DNA of 64,000 bases, taken from the NCBI RefSeq assembly GCF_004366595.1, contig NZ_SORE01000023.1:62001-126000 (forward strand). Direction: 5' to 3'. Numbering within the stretch: the stretch's first letter is position 1; each line of letters begins with the position of its first letter. The position numbers were made by a program, and so were the translations under genes. The stretch comes from Paraburkholderia rhizosphaerae. GTDB lineage: Bacteria; Pseudomonadota; Gammaproteobacteria; Burkholderiales; Burkholderiaceae. Positions 62,681-64,000 of the stretch are shown here, one piece after another. The notes beneath the pieces are model-generated. The model worked only from the letters and a program-made list of their open reading frames with translations, had not been told where the DNA came from and made no database searches.

Positions 62681-64000
<1,320 letters not shown>

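Overview
The window is high-GC DNA with the gene content, gene order and codon use of a betaproteobacterium of the family Burkholderiaceae, most like Burkholderia or Paraburkholderia. This rests on the rpsB-tsf pair, the smc-zipA-ligA-def block, the dapC-dapD-dapE-prmB block, the glyoxylate genes and the very long antisense open frames typical of such genomes. No prophage, insertion sequence, CRISPR array or plasmid function was seen, so most of the window is ordinary chromosome.

Positions 1-49,000 are mainly core housekeeping. From left to right they hold: translation genes tsf and rpsB (minus), with a promoter, a long leader and an intergenic terminator; map, glnD and an RluF-type pseudouridine synthase with a 60-bp tandem repeat (plus); a minus-strand cell-division and DNA block (smc, zipA, ligA, def); an EamA transporter preceded by a well-formed 22-codon upstream reading frame whose stop overlaps the transporter start; lysine/meso-DAP synthesis (dapC, dapD, an ArsC/Spx-like gene, dapE) with prmB; a cardiolipin synthase with an unusual insert; glutathione peroxidase; a YheS-type ABC-F ATPase; a CoA-transferase; radA; alr; an LplT-like exporter; thiD; and a compact minus-strand operon tsaB-rimI-udg-DUF1853. 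Then come an acyl-CoA-binding protein, the helicase rhlE, the glyoxylate-shunt genes aceA and aceB with a LysR regulator, a universal stress gene, an AraC regulator, a GNAT protein, and a tRNA cluster made of two Glu-Asp modules separated by a terminator.

Positions 50,000-61,000 are a catabolic island. Its genes are a GntR/FCD regulator, an SDR dehydrogenase, a beta-keto-acid cleavage enzyme (BKACE), a metallo-beta-lactamase-fold lactonase-like enzyme, a sugar-type ABC importer whose two permeases are fused in one chain, an L-gulonate-3-dehydrogenase-like enzyme and an SMP-30 lactonase. Together they suggest uptake of a sugar or lactone, ring opening to an aldonate, oxidation at C3, and cleavage of the resulting 3-keto acid by BKACE. 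I know of no described pathway with this combination, so it is the best candidate here for an undescribed system. A Crp/Fnr regulator follows. On the minus strand the window ends with an Asp/Glu-racemase-fold protein lacking the usual second cysteine, next to a second sugar ABC ATPase that is cut by the window edge.

All functional calls are from reading the translated sequence and remembered family motifs. No database search was run.
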